Assembly: GCF_005871085.1 (NCBI RefSeq)
Contig: NZ_VAUP01000015.1
Span: forward strand, 372,001 to 436,000
Origin: Xanthobacter autotrophicus
Lineage (GTDB): Bacteria > Pseudomonadota > Alphaproteobacteria > Rhizobiales > Xanthobacteraceae
DNA length: 64,000 bases
Reading direction: 5' to 3'
Shown piece by piece: positions 8,594 to 17,868 of the stretch (position 1 is the first letter of the stretch; each line of letters begins with the position of its first letter). A program made the translations under genes and the position numbers. The notes below the pieces were generated by a model. It saw only the letters and a program-made list of their open reading frames with translations. It had not been told where the DNA came from and did not search any database.

Positions 8594-8699
8594 TGCGAGA
8601 GTCCTCAGCGACCATCGCCTCTCCCCGCAACTTTGGGTATCAATATCCCGAATCCGTTCAACACGCCGGAGCCCGGATGGCTGCGCCGTTTTCCCCTCG

Positions 8700-8862
8700 A
8701 TCGAGTTGCGGCATCTGCGCTACTCCGTGGCGGCCACCGAGCACCGAAGCTTCCGCAAGGCGGGGAGCACTTGAGGTAAAGGAATCTACCATTAGCTGGA
8801 GCGTGCGAGATCTTGAAGATGAGAGCGGCGTGTCGGGGTTCATCCGTGTGCACTCACGCGTC
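8700..8862 (+). pseudogene. LysR-family regulator remnant (N-terminal helix-turn-helix, frameshifted)
   Basis: Reading from 8700 gives IELRHLRYSVAATEHRSFRKAG, the opening of a LysR helix-turn-helix, and then a stop at 8772-8774. Shifting one base forward at about 8760-8767 restores ALEVKESTISWSVRDLEDESGV and a FIRVHSR tail, the rest of the same domain. LysR proteins normally read SFRKAGAALxVxESTISRRIRDLED across this junction. One frameshift has therefore broken the gene, and the roughly 200-residue effector domain is gone. It may once have controlled the neighbouring importer operon; that is inference. Confidence 0.7.
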
Positions 8863-8943
8863 GAAAAATCGGAAATTGGGGCGTATCGTGGCGAAAAGTC
8901 GAGTGCACACGACGAGACCCAACGCCTTGAAATTGCAAAAATA

Positions 8944-9936
8944 ATGTTGAAAAATCAATCATTTATATTCTCGGTAGCACCCATGATGGATTGGACGGAC
9001 CGCCATTGCCGGGCCTTCCACCGCACCCTCTCGCGCCAGGCGCGGCTCTACACGGAGATGGTCACCGCCCCCGCGATCCTCCACGGCGATCGCGCGCGCC
9101 TGCTGGGTTTCTCGCCCGATGAGCACCCGGTGGCGGTGCAGCTCGGCGGAAGCGATCCGGCGGAGCTGGCGCAGGCGGCGCGGATCTGCGCCGATTACGG
9201 CTATGACGAGATCAACCTCAACGTGGGCTGCCCGTCCGATCGGGTGCAGGGTGGCAATTTCGGCGCCTGCCTCATGCGCGAGCCGGAGCTGGTGGCCGAT
9301 TGCGTCGCCGCCATGAAGGCGGTCGTGGCCATTCCCGTCACCGTCAAGTGCCGCATCGGCGTGGACGACCAGGACCCGGAAGAAGCCCTCGATCGCCTCG
9401 CCGACGCCGTGGTGGCGGCGGGCACGGATGCGCTCATCGTCCATGCCCGCAAGGCGTGGCTGAAGGGCCTGTCGCCCCGCGAGAACCGCGATATCCCGCC
9501 CCTCGACTATGACCGTGTGCGCCGCCTGAAGGCCCGCCTGCCCCATGTGCCGGTGGCGCTCAATGGCGGCATCGCCAGCCTCGCCCAGGGCATGGAAGAG
9601 GCGCGCGGCCTCGACGGCATGATGCTGGGCCGCGCCGCCTACCAAGACCCCGAACTGCTCCTCGGCGTGGATCCGCTGCTGTTCGGCACGCTCGCCCCGC
9701 ATGCCGACGGCTTCGCCGCGGTGGAGGCGTTCGAGCCCTATGTGGCGCACCATCTGGAGGCCGGCGGACGGCTCTCCGACATCACCCGCCACATGCTGGG
9801 CCTGTTCACCGGCCGCAAGGGCGCGCGCATCTTCCGCCGTCATCTCTCCACCGAGGCCATCCGGCCCGGCGCCGGTCTCGACGTGCTGCGGGCGGCCGTG
9901 GACGAGGTGCGCCGGCGCCAGCCTGTGGCGGCCTGA
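8944..9936 (+). CDS. dusA: tRNA-dihydrouridine synthase A (tRNA U20/U20a)
   Basis: The enzyme is an FMN-dependent reductase that converts uridine to dihydrouridine in the D-loop of tRNA. The N-terminus FSVAPMMDWTDRHCRAFHR is diagnostic for DusA. The active-site cysteine lies in NLNVGCPSDRVQGG, and the FMN phosphate region in VALNGGIASL. The C-terminal half has HMLGLFTGRKGARIFRRHLS, the helical domain seen in DusA. I start at ATG 8944 (330 residues, the usual length). The ribosome site is weak, but the frame upstream is the LysR remnant and cannot be part of the protein. It is probably a single-gene unit. Confidence 0.93.
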   Translation: MLKNQSFIFSVAPMMDWTDRHCRAFHRTLSRQARLYTEMVTAPAILHGDRARLLGFSPDEHPVAVQLGGSDPAELAQAARICADYGYDEINLNVGCPSDRVQGGNFGACLMREPELVADCVAAMKAVVAIPVTVKCRIGVDDQDPEEALDRLADAVVAAGTDALIVHARKAWLKGLSPRENRDIPPLDYDRVRRLKARLPHVPVALNGGIASLAQGMEEARGLDGMMLGRAAYQDPELLLGVDPLLFGTLAPHADGFAAVEAFEPYVAHHLEAGGRLSDITRHMLGLFTGRKGARIFRRHLSTEAIRPGAGLDVLRAAVDEVRRRQPVAA

Positions 9937-10077
9937 GCACCCTGCCCTTCCGGCGCGATCTGCACGCCATGCGCGGCTCCTGAACGCGTGTATGCGGCTG
10001 CGGCGGTGGACAGGCGCGCCGATCCGCGCCACTCCTGCAGCACTCCCTGTGCCGCTCACGTTTGCCGGACCTGCCCC

Positions 10078-10914
10078 ATGCTCGCCTCCATCTCCACCCA
10101 CGACATCGTCATGCTCGCAGGAGCGATGCTGGCGGGCGGGGTGCTCACGGGGCTCATCGCCGGCATGCTGGGCATCGGCGGCGGCGGCGTCATCGTGCCG
10201 GTGCTGTACGAGGTGTTCGGCGTGCTCGGAGTGGACGACAGCCTGCGCATGCAGCTGTGCGTGGGCACTTCGCTCGCCATCATCATTCCCACCGCCATCT
10301 CCTCCCACAACGCCCACATGAAGAAGGGCGCGGTGCTGCCCGGCGTGGTGCGTAACTGGCGGGTGCCGGCCATCGTCGGCATCCTCACCGGCAGCGCCAT
10401 CGCTGCGGTGGTGGCGGGATGGGTGTTGCAGGCGGTGTTCGTGGTGGTCATCTCGCTGCTGGGGCTGAAAAGCCTGCTCGGCCGCAACGACATCCGCATC
10501 GCGGAGCATCTGCCCGGGCCCGGCACCATGCGGGCCTATGGCTTCGTCATCGGCCTCGCGTCGTCGCTGGTGGGGATTTCAGGGGGCGGCATCGCCACCA
10601 ACATCCTGCTGCTCTACGGGGTGCCGATCCATGCGGCGGTGGCCACCTCCGCCGGCATCGGCATCATCATCCCCATTCCCGGCGTCATCGGCTATGCCAT
10701 CGCCGGCTGGCCGCACCTCTCCCAGCTGCCGCCGCTCTCTCTGGGCTATGTCTCGGTGATCGGATTTGTCTGCATCGCGCCGGTGGCGGCACTGGTGGCG
10801 CCTTTCGGCGCGCGGCTCGCCCACCGGCTGGGACGCCGGCAGCTGGAAATCGGCTTCGGCGTGTTCCTGCTGCTGGTGGCCTCGCGCTTCCTCGTCGCCA
10901 TCATCTGGGGCTGA
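10078..10914 (+). CDS. TauE/SafE-family sulfite/organosulfonate exporter (membrane permease)
   Basis: This is an inner-membrane protein of 278 residues in the TauE/SafE (DUF81) family, whose studied members export sulfite or sulfonate-derived anions. Two family repeats are visible: an N-terminal GLIAGMLGIGGGGVIVPVL and a C-terminal GLASSLVGISGGGIATNIL, each opening a half of about four helices. I place the start at ATG 10078 because it directly precedes the first hydrophobic segment. The open frame extends upstream to 9988 but those 30 residues are not membrane-like. It may belong with the other sulfur-linked remnants at the start of the window. The substrate is not established. Confidence 0.85.
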   Translation: MLASISTHDIVMLAGAMLAGGVLTGLIAGMLGIGGGGVIVPVLYEVFGVLGVDDSLRMQLCVGTSLAIIIPTAISSHNAHMKKGAVLPGVVRNWRVPAIVGILTGSAIAAVVAGWVLQAVFVVVISLLGLKSLLGRNDIRIAEHLPGPGTMRAYGFVIGLASSLVGISGGGIATNILLLYGVPIHAAVATSAGIGIIIPIPGVIGYAIAGWPHLSQLPPLSLGYVSVIGFVCIAPVAALVAPFGARLAHRLGRRQLEIGFGVFLLLVASRFLVAIIWG

Positions 10915-10918
10915 CGGC

Positions 10919-11563
10919 TCACCAGCGGTGGGTGAAGCCGGCGGTGATGCTCTTGTTGAGCGTGGAGCCGGTATCGGCCAGCGCGGTGGTGACGGTAATG
11001 TCGCCCAGCACCTTCTGCTGCGCGCTGAGGCTCGGCAGCAGGGTGGGCGTCTCCTGCGTGGCCTTGGTGGCGAGGGAGAAGGTGGTGCCGGTCTCCACCA
11101 GCTTCAGGCTGACGGACTTGTCGGTCTCCCACGCTTCCGACGCGCCCGACGCCACGCGATAAGTGTCCGCCAACGTCGCGTCGAGGCCGCTCGCCAGCGT
11201 GACGGTGCGGGAGAAGGTGGTGGCCACCTTGCCGGTGGCGCCAGCGGGATCGAGGGAGACGTTCACCGTCCCCTTCTGCCACAGCAGCCAGTCGGGAAGC
11301 TGGGAGAGCGTGACCTTGGCATAGGCGGTGCCGCCAAGGTCGCTGGCGCCGGAGACCACCACGGGCGCGGCGCTGGTCGCCGACTTGGACAGATCCATGC
11401 CGAACACCGTGCCGATATCCTCCACCGCGCTCCAATAGGTCATGGAGACGCTGCCGTCGGCATTCAGCGTCTTCTTCGTCTCGCTGCTGGAATCGGCGCG
11501 GACGGGCGCGGCGGCGATCAGCAGGACCGGCAGAAGAAGCGCGGCGGTGGTGCGTGGCATCAT
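10919..11563 (-). CDS. Secreted protein of unknown function
   Basis: I do not recognise a family. The 214-residue product starts at ATG 11563, with GGAGG nine bases upstream, and has a clear Sec signal (TTAALLLPVLLIAAAPVRA, cleavage before DSSS). The mature part is rich in serine and threonine with alternating polar and hydrophobic residues, so mostly beta structure is likely. There are no cysteines in the mature part. It ends in the aromatic-terminated strand SITAGFTHRW, reminiscent of an outer-membrane beta-barrel end, but one strand is weak evidence. It is convergent with the TauE/SafE gene, four bases away, and divergent from the DUF815 ATPase. Confidence 0.7.
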   Translation of the reverse strand: MMPRTTAALLLPVLLIAAAPVRADSSSETKKTLNADGSVSMTYWSAVEDIGTVFGMDLSKSATSAAPVVVSGASDLGGTAYAKVTLSQLPDWLLWQKGTVNVSLDPAGATGKVATTFSRTVTLASGLDATLADTYRVASGASEAWETDKSVSLKLVETGTTFSLATKATQETPTLLPSLSAQQKVLGDITVTTALADTGSTLNKSITAGFTHRW

Positions 11564-11773
11564 CGGCGTTGGCCTCCGGGCAGGGTGAATACGGTGCCGC
11601 ACGGCAGCGGCGGAAGCGACTTTCATCATGGGTGCGGAAAAGTTAGGGCAAGATTGCTGCGGCGCGGCATTTTCCGCGCATGCGCGCGTCGCATGGCTTT
11701 TGCGCAACACCGGCGCGGCGGCGCCTTGCGGCGGCTGGCGGCCCGTCCTAATCCCCCGCACGGGAGGACCAAG

Positions 11774-12670
11774 ATGACACAACAGACCGACCCCGCGCTC
11801 GCCGCCGCCGCAACGCTGGAGGTGCTCGCCCGCATCGCCGATGCGCTGGAGCGCCTTGCCCCGCCCGCCGTGCCGACACCTGATTTCGAGGCCGCCGACG
11901 CCTTCGTGTGGCACAACGAACCGCCGCGCTTCGAACCGGTGCCGCGCGTGAACCGGGTGGAGATGGACCTGTTGCAGGGCATCGACCGGGTGCGTGACCA
12001 ATTGGTGGAGAACACGTCTCGCTTCGCCCGTGGCTTGCCGGCCAACAATGCGCTGCTGTGGGGCGCGCGGGGCATGGGCAAGAGCTCACTGGTGAAGGCC
12101 GCCCATGCCCGCATCAACCGCGACCGCGCCGCGCAGGCGTCCCGCCTCAAGCTGGTGGAGATCCACCGCGAGGACATCGAGGCCCTGCCTGCCCTTATGG
12201 GCCTGGTGCGCGGGTCGGCGCACCGCTTCATCGTGTTCTGCGACGACCTCTCGTTTGATTCCGACGACACCTCCTACAAGTCGCTCAAGGCGGTGCTGGA
12301 AGGCGGCATCGAGGGGCGGCCGGACAACGTCATCTTCTACGCCACCTCCAACCGCCGCCACCTTTTGCCCCGCGACATGATGGAGAACGAGCGCTCCACC
12401 GCCATCAATCCCGGCGAGGCAGTGGAGGAAAAGGTCTCCCTCTCCGACCGGTTCGGCCTGTGGCTGGGCTTCCACAAGTGCAGCCAGGACGAATATCTTT
12501 CCATGGTGGACGGCTATGTGGCCCATCACGGCCTCGGTGTGCCGGAAGAGCAGTGGCGGCCGCAGGCGCTGGAATGGGCCACCACTCGCGGCGCCCGCTC
12601 GGGCCGCACCGCCTTCCAGTTTGTGCAGGATCTGGCGGGCCGCCTCGGCCTGCCGCTCAAGGCAGACTGA
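11774..12670 (+). CDS. AAA-family ATPase, DUF815
   Basis: This is a 298-residue cytoplasmic ATPase of the DUF815 family, widespread in proteobacteria and without an assigned role. Walker A is GARGMGKSS and Walker B is FIVFCDDLSFD. Sensor-type residues lie around VIFYATSNRRHLLPR, which is very typical of this family. The N-terminal 70 residues are a helical extension. I start at ATG 11774, behind the ribosome site GGGAGGA. The gene is followed at once by a strong rho-independent terminator. The family assignment is firm; the biological function is not known. Confidence 0.88.
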   Translation: MTQQTDPALAAAATLEVLARIADALERLAPPAVPTPDFEAADAFVWHNEPPRFEPVPRVNRVEMDLLQGIDRVRDQLVENTSRFARGLPANNALLWGARGMGKSSLVKAAHARINRDRAAQASRLKLVEIHREDIEALPALMGLVRGSAHRFIVFCDDLSFDSDDTSYKSLKAVLEGGIEGRPDNVIFYATSNRRHLLPRDMMENERSTAINPGEAVEEKVSLSDRFGLWLGFHKCSQDEYLSMVDGYVAHHGLGVPEEQWRPQALEWATTRGARSGRTAFQFVQDLAGRLGLPLKAD

Positions 12671-12690
12671 TCACCGAACCCTGAAACGCA

Positions 12691-12718
12691 AAAGGCCGCC
12701 CCGAGAGGCGGCCTTTTT
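12691..12718 (+). terminator. Rho-independent terminator (works in both directions)
   Basis: Perfect 10-bp stem AAAGGCCGCC / GGCGGCCTTT with a six-base loop, followed by TT on the plus strand, directly after the DUF815 gene. The A-run on its left side gives a U-run for the minus strand, so it may also end the convergent SPOR transcript. Confidence 0.85.
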
Positions 12719-12748
12719 CATGAGGCGGCGGCCGAGCGACCGGCGTCG

Positions 12749-14608
12749 TCAGTTCTTGTTGACGACGCAGTCACCGCCCTGGGCGCGCAGGGACTGGCAC
12801 AGCTCGTTGGCCTGGTCGCGGCTGGCGAAGGGGCCGACCTGGGCACGGTAATAGATGCCCTTGTCGCCGAGGTCCGCCTTCTTCACGGTGGCCCGGTAGT
12901 TGCCGAGCAGATTGGGATACTTGGTCTGCAAGGCGCGCCAGGAGCCCATGGCATCGGCTTCCGAGCGCTGGGATGCCACCTGCACCACATAGGCCCCGGC
13001 GGCGGATGGCGCGGGGTTGATGGAGGCCGTCTGGCTGGGCGCTACGGCCGGAACGGTAGTGACCGGGTTCGGGTCCGGCAGGCCGGCCGGGATGGGATTC
13101 TGCATCGGCGCATAGGCCGACACAGTGCCGGGCACGGTCTGGGCAAAGCTGCCGTCGGCGCGCACGGCCACGGTGCGGACCCGCTTAGGCTCGGTCAGGT
13201 TCTGGGTGGCCTGCATGGGGGCGGGCGGCGGCGCGCTCGTATCCGCGGGCAGAGCCCGGGCGGCGGCGGTGACATCCACCGGCTGCTCCTCGCGCGAGAC
13301 CATGCGCTCGTTGCCGGCGTTGGCGCCCATGCGATCGTAGATCATTTTTTGCCCGCCATCGGCGGACTGGGGCGCGGGCGTGGCGGTCTTGGCCGGTGCG
13401 GTGTCGGCCTTGATCACCGGAGTCGTGCTCGCCGCGGTCAGGGAGGACCTGCCCGACGCCATATTGAAGGCGAACACGCCGGCGACGCCCGCCACCACCA
13501 GACCCAGCACCGAGACACCGAGAATCAGCGCGAGGCGACCTTTACGACGGCGCGGCTCGGCGTCGTACATCTCCTCGCCATGGGGCGGCATGTAGCCGTC
13601 TTCCCCATATTCCGGATCATAGGTGTCATCGTAGTCGTCATAGCCGTCGTCGTCGCGACGGGCGGCCGAATAGGCATACCCCGCCTCGTCGTCCTCCGCC
13701 TCATAGCTGCGGCCCTGGGCAGCCGCATGGGAGCGCGGGTCGACACGGGCGCCGGTGCGGGGGTCCTGACGGGGATCCTGACGCGAGGGGGCATATCCGG
13801 CCTGCTGGCCATAGGCGGCGGCACCCGCCGGGCGGGCGGGCGGCAGGTCGTCGTAATCATCCTCGTAATCGTCTTCGTCCCGGTCCTGCCCGCCCACGGG
13901 CGGAGCCACGCGGGATAGCGACCCATAGCCGGAGCGCACCGTTGCGTCAGGGGCACCGCGCGTGGCGGCTGGTGCGGGCGCGAAGGAGGGCGCCGCCTGG
14001 GGTTGGACGGCGCGTGCGGCCGGCACGGCGGGCTGGGGCGCAGGTGGCGGGGCATAAAGCGAGGGGCTGGACGGACGCGGAGGGACCGCGGGCGCGGGGC
14101 GTACCGGCGCCTGATTGGACACCGGACGGGCGGGCGCATGGGCGGGGGGCGGCGCGGCCTGATGGCTGGCCTGCGGCTCGGCTTCCCAGTCCTCGTCGTC
14201 CTCGTCGTCGTAGTAGGTGGGAGCCGGCGGCGGCACGGGACGCGCCGGAGCGCGGGCGACCGTCCGGGGATCGGGATAGGCGGGCGCGGCCGGCGCCGCC
14301 TGGCGCTGCGCTACGCGCGGATCAAACCGTGGGTCGATGCGCGGGTCCTGCCCGCGCGGATCGGTGGCCTGCTGGGTGCGATCCTGGGTTGCACGATCTT
14401 GAGGGGCACGATCTTGGGGCGCCCGATCCTGCGGGGCACGATCGAGGCCCGAGAAGTCGTCGAACGGGTCGTCGTCGCCGATCAGCCTGGCCAGCTCGGC
14501 CAGGGGATCGCCCCCCGTCGCGGCGGACGACGGAGCGGAGCGGGGCCGCTGCCCACCCTCCGCGGCACCTTCATCACGCCGGTAGCGGAACCTGCTTTCG
14601 TCGACCAT
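12749..14608 (-). CDS. SPOR-domain cell-envelope protein with long disordered cytoplasmic region
   Basis: SPOR proteins bind denuded peptidoglycan at the division septum. This one has 619 residues. Residues 1-350 are cytoplasmic and low-complexity: four repeats of D-R-A-x-Q near 56-75, proline/alanine-rich tracts and several acidic DDED/DDYDD clusters. A single membrane helix spans about 358-382 after a basic RRRKGR stop. A periplasmic linker leads to the SPOR domain at about 540-619 (AYVVQVASQRSEADA ... IYYRAQVGPFASRDQAN), which ends at the C-terminus. Head-to-tail with argS and the dGTPase-like gene, as in many Hyphomicrobiales. There nagZ-scpA-scpB usually follow, but here a terminator and a convergent ATPase gene do. 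Confidence 0.88.
   Translation of the reverse strand: MVDESRFRYRRDEGAAEGGQRPRSAPSSAATGGDPLAELARLIGDDDPFDDFSGLDRAPQDRAPQDRAPQDRATQDRTQQATDPRGQDPRIDPRFDPRVAQRQAAPAAPAYPDPRTVARAPARPVPPPAPTYYDDEDDEDWEAEPQASHQAAPPPAHAPARPVSNQAPVRPAPAVPPRPSSPSLYAPPPAPQPAVPAARAVQPQAAPSFAPAPAATRGAPDATVRSGYGSLSRVAPPVGGQDRDEDDYEDDYDDLPPARPAGAAAYGQQAGYAPSRQDPRQDPRTGARVDPRSHAAAQGRSYEAEDDEAGYAYSAARRDDDGYDDYDDTYDPEYGEDGYMPPHGEEMYDAEPRRRKGRLALILGVSVLGLVVAGVAGVFAFNMASGRSSLTAASTTPVIKADTAPAKTATPAPQSADGGQKMIYDRMGANAGNERMVSREEQPVDVTAAARALPADTSAPPPAPMQATQNLTEPKRVRTVAVRADGSFAQTVPGTVSAYAPMQNPIPAGLPDPNPVTTVPAVAPSQTASINPAPSAAGAYVVQVASQRSEADAMGSWRALQTKYPNLLGNYRATVKKADLGDKGIYYRAQVGPFASRDQANELCQSLRAQGGDCVVNKN
14384..14443 (-). repeat. 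In-gene tandem repeat, four 15-bp units
   Basis: Four consecutive 15-bp units encode D-R-A-P/T-Q inside the disordered region of the SPOR protein (residues 56-75). The third-position differences are few, so the array looks recent and may vary in copy number between strains. Confidence 0.75.
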
Positions 14609-14715
14609 ATCGCCTCGATGTGTTGTCGCCGCCCGTGAACCTGCGGATCCAAGACCGCGCCGAGAAGTCTAGCCTGGTGGGCCAACCGCTCCGTCCGCAG
14701 CCACGGGACAAGCGA

Positions 14716-16476
14716 TCATTTCATCTCGTCTACGGCCGTCACCCCCAGAACCTTGAGACCGGAGGCGAGCACCGTGGCCACGCCATGGACCAAGGCCAAG
14801 CGAGCCGAGGTCAACTCTCGATCATTCTCGATAATGAAGCGTAAATGAGGCAAGTCCTTTCCACGGTTCCACTGGCCGTGAAACTCGCTGGCAAGTTCGT
14901 GCAGGAAGAAGGAGATGCGGTGCGGCTCCCGCGCTCCCGCCGCCTGCTCCACGAGACGCGGCCAGCTGGCGAGCCGGCGCAGCAGCGTGATTTCTCCCTC
15001 GTCGTCGAGTCGGCCAAGCTGCGCGGTGGCGAAAGACACCGCCTCCTGCGGCAGGTCGGCGAACTCCTCCGTCGCCTTGCGCAGGATCGATTTGGCCCGC
15101 GCGTGCGCATACTGCACGTAAAACACCGGATTTTCACGCGACTGCTCGATCACCTTGGCGAGATCGAAGTCGAGCGGCGCGTCGTTCTTGCGGAACAGCA
15201 TCATGAAGCGGACCGCGTCGCGCCCCACCTCATCCACCACCTCGCGCAGGGTGACGAACGAGCCCGAGCGCTTGGACATACGCACCGGCTCGCCGGCGCG
15301 GAACAGCCGCACCAGCTGGATCAGCTCCACGTCCAGGCTCGCCCGTCCGCCGGATACCGCCTTCACCGCCGCCTGCATGCGCTTGACATAGCCGCCGTGG
15401 TCGGCGCCCCACACGTCGATCATCTTCAGGAAGCCGCGATCCACCTTGTCCTTGTGATAAGCGATGTCACCGGCAAAATAGGTGTAGCTGCCGTCCGACT
15501 TCTTCAGCGGCCGATCCACGTCGTCGCCGAAATCGGTGGAGCGGAACAGGGTCTGCTCGCGATCCTCCCAATCCTCGATGGGCGCACCCTTGGGCGGCGG
15601 CAGGCGGCCCTCATAGACCTCCCCCGACGTGCGCAGCGCCTCGATGGCGGCGCCCACGCGGTCCACCGCGCCGGTGGAGAGGGAGCGCTCGGAGAAGAAC
15701 ACGTCGAAGGAGATGCCCAGCGCCGCGAGATCCTCGCGGATCGCCACCATCATGGTCGCGATGGCCTCGGCCCGCACCAGCGGCAGCCATTCCGCCTCGC
15801 TCTTCTCCTTGAGCGCCGGGCCGTGCGCGGCGGCGAGCTTCTGCCCCACCGGGACCAGGTAATCGCCCGGGTAGAGACCTTCCGGGATCTCGCCGATGTC
15901 CTCACCCAGCGCCTCGCGGTAGCGCAGGAAGGCGGAACGGGCCAGCACGTCCACCTGCGCGCCGGCATCGTTGATGTAATATTCCTTGGTCACGGCAAAG
16001 CCGGCGAAATCCATGAGGCTCGCCAGCGCATCGCCGAACACCGCGCCCCGGCAATGGCCAACATGCATGGGGCCGGTGGGGTTGGCGGAGACGTATTCCA
16101 CGTTCACCTTCTCACCCGCGCCCAGCGGCGAGCGGCCGAAATCCAGCCCCTGCGTGAGCACGGCGGCCAGCACCACCGGCCAGAACGAGCCGTCCAACGC
16201 GATGTTGATGAAGCCAGGGCCGGCCACATCCACCTTCGTCACGCCCGCCACCGCGCGAAGCTTGCCGGCGATACGCTCGGCGAGATCCCGCGGCTTCAGG
16301 CCGGCATCCTTGGCCAGCACCATGGCGGCATTGGTGGCGAGATCGCCATGGCTCGCGTCGCGCGGCGGCTCGACGACCACGCGGGCAAGATCGAGGTCCT
16401 TGGCGATGATGCCCTCGGCGACAAGGGCGGCGACGGCTTCGCGCACGTGATCGGCGAAGATCGCGTAGACGTTCAT
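14716..16476 (-). CDS. argS: Arginyl-tRNA synthetase
   Basis: This class I synthetase charges tRNA-Arg. The 586-residue product has the N-terminal Add-1 domain ([20 protein letters not shown]), the HIGH-type motif in [11 protein letters not shown], and the KMSKS-type motif in [13 protein letters not shown]-terminal DALR anticodon-binding domain ends the protein. Length and domain order are standard for alphaproteobacterial ArgS. It follows the dGTPase-like gene by 35 bases and precedes the SPOR gene by about 105, all on the minus strand, so one transcript is plausible. Confidence 0.97.
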   Translation of the reverse strand: MNVYAIFADHVREAVAALVAEGIIAKDLDLARVVVEPPRDASHGDLATNAAMVLAKDAGLKPRDLAERIAGKLRAVAGVTKVDVAGPGFINIALDGSFWPVVLAAVLTQGLDFGRSPLGAGEKVNVEYVSANPTGPMHVGHCRGAVFGDALASLMDFAGFAVTKEYYINDAGAQVDVLARSAFLRYREALGEDIGEIPEGLYPGDYLVPVGQKLAAAHGPALKEKSEAEWLPLVRAEAIATMMVAIREDLAALGISFDVFFSERSLSTGAVDRVGAAIEALRTSGEVYEGRLPPPKGAPIEDWEDREQTLFRSTDFGDDVDRPLKKSDGSYTYFAGDIAYHKDKVDRGFLKMIDVWGADHGGYVKRMQAAVKAVSGGRASLDVELIQLVRLFRAGEPVRMSKRSGSFVTLREVVDEVGRDAVRFMMLFRKNDAPLDFDLAKVIEQSRENPVFYVQYAHARAKSILRKATEEFADLPQEAVSFATAQLGRLDDEGEITLLRRLASWPRLVEQAAGAREPHRISFFLHELASEFHGQWNRGKDLPHLRFIIENDRELTSARLALVHGVATVLASGLKVLGVTAVDEMK

Positions 16477-16511
16477 GGGGCGGGGTCCAATCGGGTTGCT
16501 TGGCCCGGCGC

Positions 16512-17717
16512 CTAACGCAAGTCCGGCGTCAAGTCAAAGAAACGGGCGTGCTGGTCGAGGGCGTAGCGGTCGGTCATGCCGGCGATGTAGTCGGTCACGC
16601 GGCGGGCGAGCCGCCGGTCGTCGAGCTGGTCCAGGTCGTCGTGCCAGGAGGGTGGCATGTCCTCGGGATGGGCGATGAAATGGCCGAACAGGTCGCGCAG
16701 CACCCCCTTCGCCTCCTCCATTACCCGTTCGACCCGCTCGTGACGGTACATGCGCGAGAAGAGGAAGGCCTTCAAAGCCTTTTCCTTCTGCCGCATGGCG
16801 TCGGAAAAGGCGATCACGGGATGCTCGAGAGCGCGCACCTCCTGGGCGGAGGCCACCCCCGCCATCCCGGCGCGCCTTGAGCCCTCGGCCACCACGTCCT
16901 CGATGAGGCGGGTGATGACGCGGCGGAGCATCTCGTTGACCGTGCGCGCCACCCCGAGCCCGGGATAGAGCCCGCGCACCTCGCCCAGCGCCTCGCCCAC
17001 GAGAGGCAGGCCGGCGAGATCGTCGAGGGTGAACATGTGCGCCCGCAGCCCGTCGTCGAGGTCGTGTACGTCATAGGCGATGTCGTCGGAGATGGCGGCC
17101 ACCTGCGCTTCGGCGGAAGCATGGCTCCAGAGCTCAAGATCCTGCTGCGCCGAATGCACCTCGATAGCGTGGGGCAGGCCACCGAGATAGCGGCCGATGC
17201 CGCGACCGTCGCGGCCGGTGAGCGGGCCGTTGTGCTTGGCGATGCCCTCGAGCGTCTCCCATGTGAGGTTGAGGCCGTCGAACTGGGCATAGCGCCGCTC
17301 GATGCGGGTGACGACCCGCAGCGACTGGGCGTTGTGATCAAACCCGCCGTGCCCGGCCATGCAGGCGTCGAGCGCCCGTTCTCCGGCATGGGCGAACGGC
17401 GGATGGCCGAGGTCGTGGGCGAGGGCCAGCGCCTCCGCCAGATCCTCGTCGAGCCCCAGCGCGCGGGCGATGGAGCGGGCCACCTGCACCACCTCCAGGG
17501 TGTGGGTGAGGCGGGTGCGGTAATGGTCGCCCTCGTTGAAAACGAACACCTGGGTCTTCTGCTTCAGCCGCCGGAAGGCGGTGGAATGGATGATGCGGTC
17601 GCAGTCGCGCCGGAACGGGCTACGCGGGGGCATTTCCCCTTCCGGGAAGAGCCGGCCGCGCACCTGCTGCGCGTCGCAGGCCCACGATACGCGAGGCAGC
17701 GCGCCGCTCACCGCCAT
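16512..17717 (-). CDS. dGTP triphosphohydrolase-like HD-domain protein
   Basis: The protein is a soluble HD-domain hydrolase of the deoxyguanosinetriphosphate triphosphohydrolase-like family, which cleaves dNTPs to nucleoside and triphosphate. The metal-binding residues are visible: RTRLTHT with His72, then HDLGHPPF with His101-Asp102, and a later [10 protein letters not shown] with the final Asp. Start at ATG 17717 (401 residues), with GAGGGG six bases upstream. A ten-residue extension exists but has no ribosome site. It is divergent from erpA, the usual arrangement in this order, and leads into argS. Confidence 0.93.
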   Translation of the reverse strand: MAVSGALPRVSWACDAQQVRGRLFPEGEMPPRSPFRRDCDRIIHSTAFRRLKQKTQVFVFNEGDHYRTRLTHTLEVVQVARSIARALGLDEDLAEALALAHDLGHPPFAHAGERALDACMAGHGGFDHNAQSLRVVTRIERRYAQFDGLNLTWETLEGIAKHNGPLTGRDGRGIGRYLGGLPHAIEVHSAQQDLELWSHASAEAQVAAISDDIAYDVHDLDDGLRAHMFTLDDLAGLPLVGEALGEVRGLYPGLGVARTVNEMLRRVITRLIEDVVAEGSRRAGMAGVASAQEVRALEHPVIAFSDAMRQKEKALKAFLFSRMYRHERVERVMEEAKGVLRDLFGHFIAHPEDMPPSWHDDLDQLDDRRLARRVTDYIAGMTDRYALDQHARFFDLTPDLR

Positions 17718-17868
17718 GATCGTCCCCTCACCTTCCGCGCCCCGCAACCGACGCTGGCGCCCGGATGGGACAGCCTCGCCGACGTTTTTCCGACACCGCC
17801 CTTTAACTCGGGGGCCGTTGGACTTACCTTATGGGCCATTGCCAGCTTCAATTCGTAAAGTCGATATC

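Larger units (their letters stand above)
8260..8943. other. Gene-poor, scarred spacer between the importer operon and dusA
   Basis: This 684-base stretch holds the candidate importer promoter, a short open frame with a good ribosome site (8393), and a frameshifted LysR remnant (8700-8862). I see no intact gene. An open frame runs from 8593 into dusA, but its upstream part is the dead LysR sequence and not a dusA extension. Confidence 0.6.

Noticed and set aside
8593-8943. N-terminal extension of DusA by 117 residues
   Set aside because: The extension is the frameshifted LysR remnant read in one phase. DusA proteins begin at the VAPMMDWTDRHCR block, so ATG 8944 is the start.
14384-14443. Possible CRISPR-like array
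   Set aside because: The units are contiguous 15-mers without spacers and are in frame within the SPOR gene.
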